Program-made: the position numbers and the translations under genes
Shown here: positions 6,531 through 6,781 of the stretch, one piece after another
Layout of the letters: each line of letters opens with the position of its first letter
How positions within the stretch are numbered: position 1 is the first letter of the stretch
NCBI GenBank assembly: GCA_009787685.1
Contig: WQSV01000080.1
Coordinates: 1 to 6,781 of the forward strand
Direction: 5' to 3'
DNA: 6,781 bases
Source of the DNA: Bacillota bacterium
Lineage (GTDB): Bacteria; Bacillota; Clostridia; Christensenellales; Pumilibacteraceae
The notes under the pieces: model-generated
What the model was told of the DNA's origin: nothing
The model's database searches: none
The model's input: the letters and a program-made list of their open reading frames with translations, nothing else

Positions 6531-6781
6531 ACGTAGCTGCTAAAAGTCCAGTTTAGGAAACATGTTGTCCGCAATATCAAAAATCATAACATCTGGGTTC
6601 GCTCCCTCTTAATAGCACTACACACCGCTTGATTGCACTTAGTAATAACTGAACTAAAAGGAAGTGGTCTGTTGTTAAAAAATGTTGATATTGTTGCTTG
6701 TGTTTGTCTGCTCATGCATTTTTAAATGGCAACACTGTCCTTGCGACAAGTTGCGGAACAATAATTCACAAGCTAATCTCA
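6531..6781. other. Gene-free 3' flank, no confident feature
   Basis: No supported gene lies here. On the + strand, ATG 6682 opens a frame to the window edge that begins with a hydrophobic stretch (MLILLLVFVCSCIF), like the start of a secreted or lipid-anchored protein. An in-frame stop lies just upstream, and the purine-rich AAGGAAG at 6658-6664 is 17 bases away, too far for a normal ribosome site. On the opposite strand, a frame from the window edge ends at 6675 (34 codons) and could be the C-terminus of a convergent gene. The two overlap, so at most one is likely real. GGGTTCGCTCCC near 6597 resembles a tRNA T-arm but lacks the near-invariant A58 and a full stem. TTGTCCGCAA (6565-6574) and TTGCGGAACAA (6751-6761) form a loose inverted pair. 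Confidence 0.4.

Noticed and set aside
6593..6612. tRNA T-arm-like GGGTTCGCTCCC
   Set aside because: Lacks the conserved A58, has only three stem pairs, and no acceptor, D or anticodon arms fit around it.
6565..6761. Loose inverted pair TTGTCCGCAA / TTGCGGAACAA as ends of a mobile element
   Set aside because: One-base indel, about 177 bases apart, no transposase and no target duplication visible.

Overview
The window holds most of one oligopeptide/dipeptide-type ABC importer operon, all on the + strand, in the order binding protein (5' end cut off by the window edge), OppB, OppC, OppD, OppF, closed by a Rho-independent terminator. The DNA is AT-rich. The genes use the standard code (Trp is TGG and no in-frame TGA occurs), and Shine-Dalgarno sites are weak or absent except before oppF. 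The two ATPases carry long, low-complexity extensions. This fits an uncultured low-GC Firmicutes/Bacilli or Mollicutes-related lineage, but that placement is an inference. It could not be settled without a search.

Layout: 3-1238 is the C-terminal 411 codons of a family 5 extracellular solute-binding protein. A large near-perfect palindrome without a T-tract (1262-1314) fills the gap before oppB (1333-2298). A 97-bp AT-rich gap leads to oppC (2396-3442). The oppC-oppD gap holds two oppositely oriented clusters of a 7-bp repeat, and the second runs into the oppD start codon. oppD (3548-4978) and oppF (5024-6478) are the two nucleotide-binding subunits. The terminator (about 6484-6530) begins six bases after the oppF stop. 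The last 250 bases hold no gene I can support. Two short open frames run off the window end on opposite strands.

How the parts work together: the binding protein captures peptides outside the cell. OppB and OppC form the membrane channel, and OppD and OppF form the ATPase pair below it. All core ATPase motifs are intact in both OppD and OppF, so a working heterodimeric ATPase is expected. Both also keep the cysteine set of the oligo_HPY C-terminal domain.

I do not see a new multi-gene system. What is unusual lies in the additions to a standard transporter. OppF has a roughly 95-residue insertion in its helical subdomain, with five consecutive octads each carrying a lysine at position 7, followed by a charged helix. 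OppD has a basic N-terminal extension and a Lys/Pro/Ala/Thr-rich tail. OppF has an acidic tail. The intergenic gaps also carry strong structured DNA/RNA elements.
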